Source: an uncultured Lachnospiraceae bacterium (lineage in GTDB: Bacteria > Bacillota > Clostridia > Lachnospirales > Lachnospiraceae). From it: DNA of 32,310 bases. The translations under genes and the position numbers were made by a program. The DNA lies in assembly GCA_947624815.1 (NCBI GenBank), contig CANQME010000030.1:1-32310 (forward strand). Direction: 5' to 3'. The notes beneath the pieces are model-generated. The model was given only the letters and a program-made list of their open reading frames with translations. It had not been told where the DNA came from and ran no database searches. Each line of letters starts with the position of its first letter. Position 1 is the stretch's first letter. Shown one piece after another: positions 32,266 to 32,310 of the stretch.

Positions 32266-32310
32266 ATGTCTCTTAAGAAAAAACCGCTCCCAATCGGGAC
32301 AGAATTTTTT
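32266..32310 (+). CDS. AAA-ATPase-like protein, N-terminal start only (cut by window end)
   Basis: Only 15 codons are present (MSLKKKPLPIGTEFF), with AAGGAGG at 32249-32255. The LPIGTEFF pattern matches the opening of the AAA-ATPase-like/DUF1703 family (compare LAIGMEDF in the gene at 22739), and the upstream promoter has the same architecture. The remainder lies outside the window, so the assignment is tentative. Confidence 0.55.
   Translation, partial: MSLKKKPLPIGTEFF

Overview
The window reads as a surface-polysaccharide (capsule or exopolysaccharide) biosynthesis locus from a Gram-positive Clostridia member, most likely Lachnospiraceae. The pointers are LoaP-type NusG paralogues at the head of the cluster, a Wzx/Wzy-type assembly set, strong AGGAGG ribosome binding sites, and gut-Firmicutes accessory families (AAA-ATPase-like/PD-(D/E)XK proteins, Rpn-type nuclease fragments, an HTH family). 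The genus cannot be fixed from the sequence. Real genes run on the + strand except a truncated ISL3-type transposase. No tRNA, rRNA or CRISPR array was seen.

Layout. (1) 1-1933: leader and two tandem NusG-like antiterminators; the first carries an extra C-terminal KOW domain. (2) 2008-10225: polyprenyl-phosphate sugar transferase, then an AT-rich serotype-like block of GT2, GT4, Wzy-like polymerase, second GT4, hexapeptide acyltransferase and a CDP-glycerol glycerophosphotransferase-like protein. (3) 10438-14776: a GC-richer four-gene cassette of class II aldolase, FGGY kinase, iron-containing alcohol dehydrogenase and LicC-like nucleotidyltransferase. (4) 14808-15480: ISL3 transposase remnant and a repeated IS-derived element. 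(5) 15490-18203: AT-rich Wzx flippase and WavE-type glycosyltransferase. (6) 18215-22564: GC-rich manC, manA and phosphohexomutase, the complete fructose-6-P to GDP-mannose route. (7) 22739-24475: AAA-ATPase-like/nuclease protein with its own promoter. (8) 24705-28227: kinase/nucleotidyltransferase-like fusion, HAD phosphatase, second nucleotidyltransferase and a VanZ-like membrane protein. (9) 28228-32310: accessory debris, comprising two copies of an HTH gene flanking an Rpn nuclease fragment, an internally deleted IS4/IS1634-type transposase and a DUF6155-like gene, then the start of another AAA-ATPase-like gene.

How it works together (inference): LoaP proteins would let RNA polymerase read through the long operon. 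The sugar transferase starts the repeat unit on undecaprenyl phosphate, the glycosyltransferases extend it with mannose from GDP-mannose among other sugars, the acyltransferase and the glycerophosphotransferase-like enzyme decorate it, Wzx flips it and Wzy polymerises it. The two uncharacterised activation modules (regions 3 and 8) probably make unusual nucleotide-activated donors. Region 3 is the best candidate for undescribed chemistry: a kinase, aldolase, reductase and cytidylyltransferase beside a polyol-phosphate transferase, with none of the usual CDP-glycerol or CDP-ribitol genes.

The locus is a composition mosaic, with abrupt AT-rich/GC-rich switches near 10450-10500, 15360-15390 and 18310 and repeated junction sequences near several of them, as expected of a cluster reassorted by recombination and IS activity.
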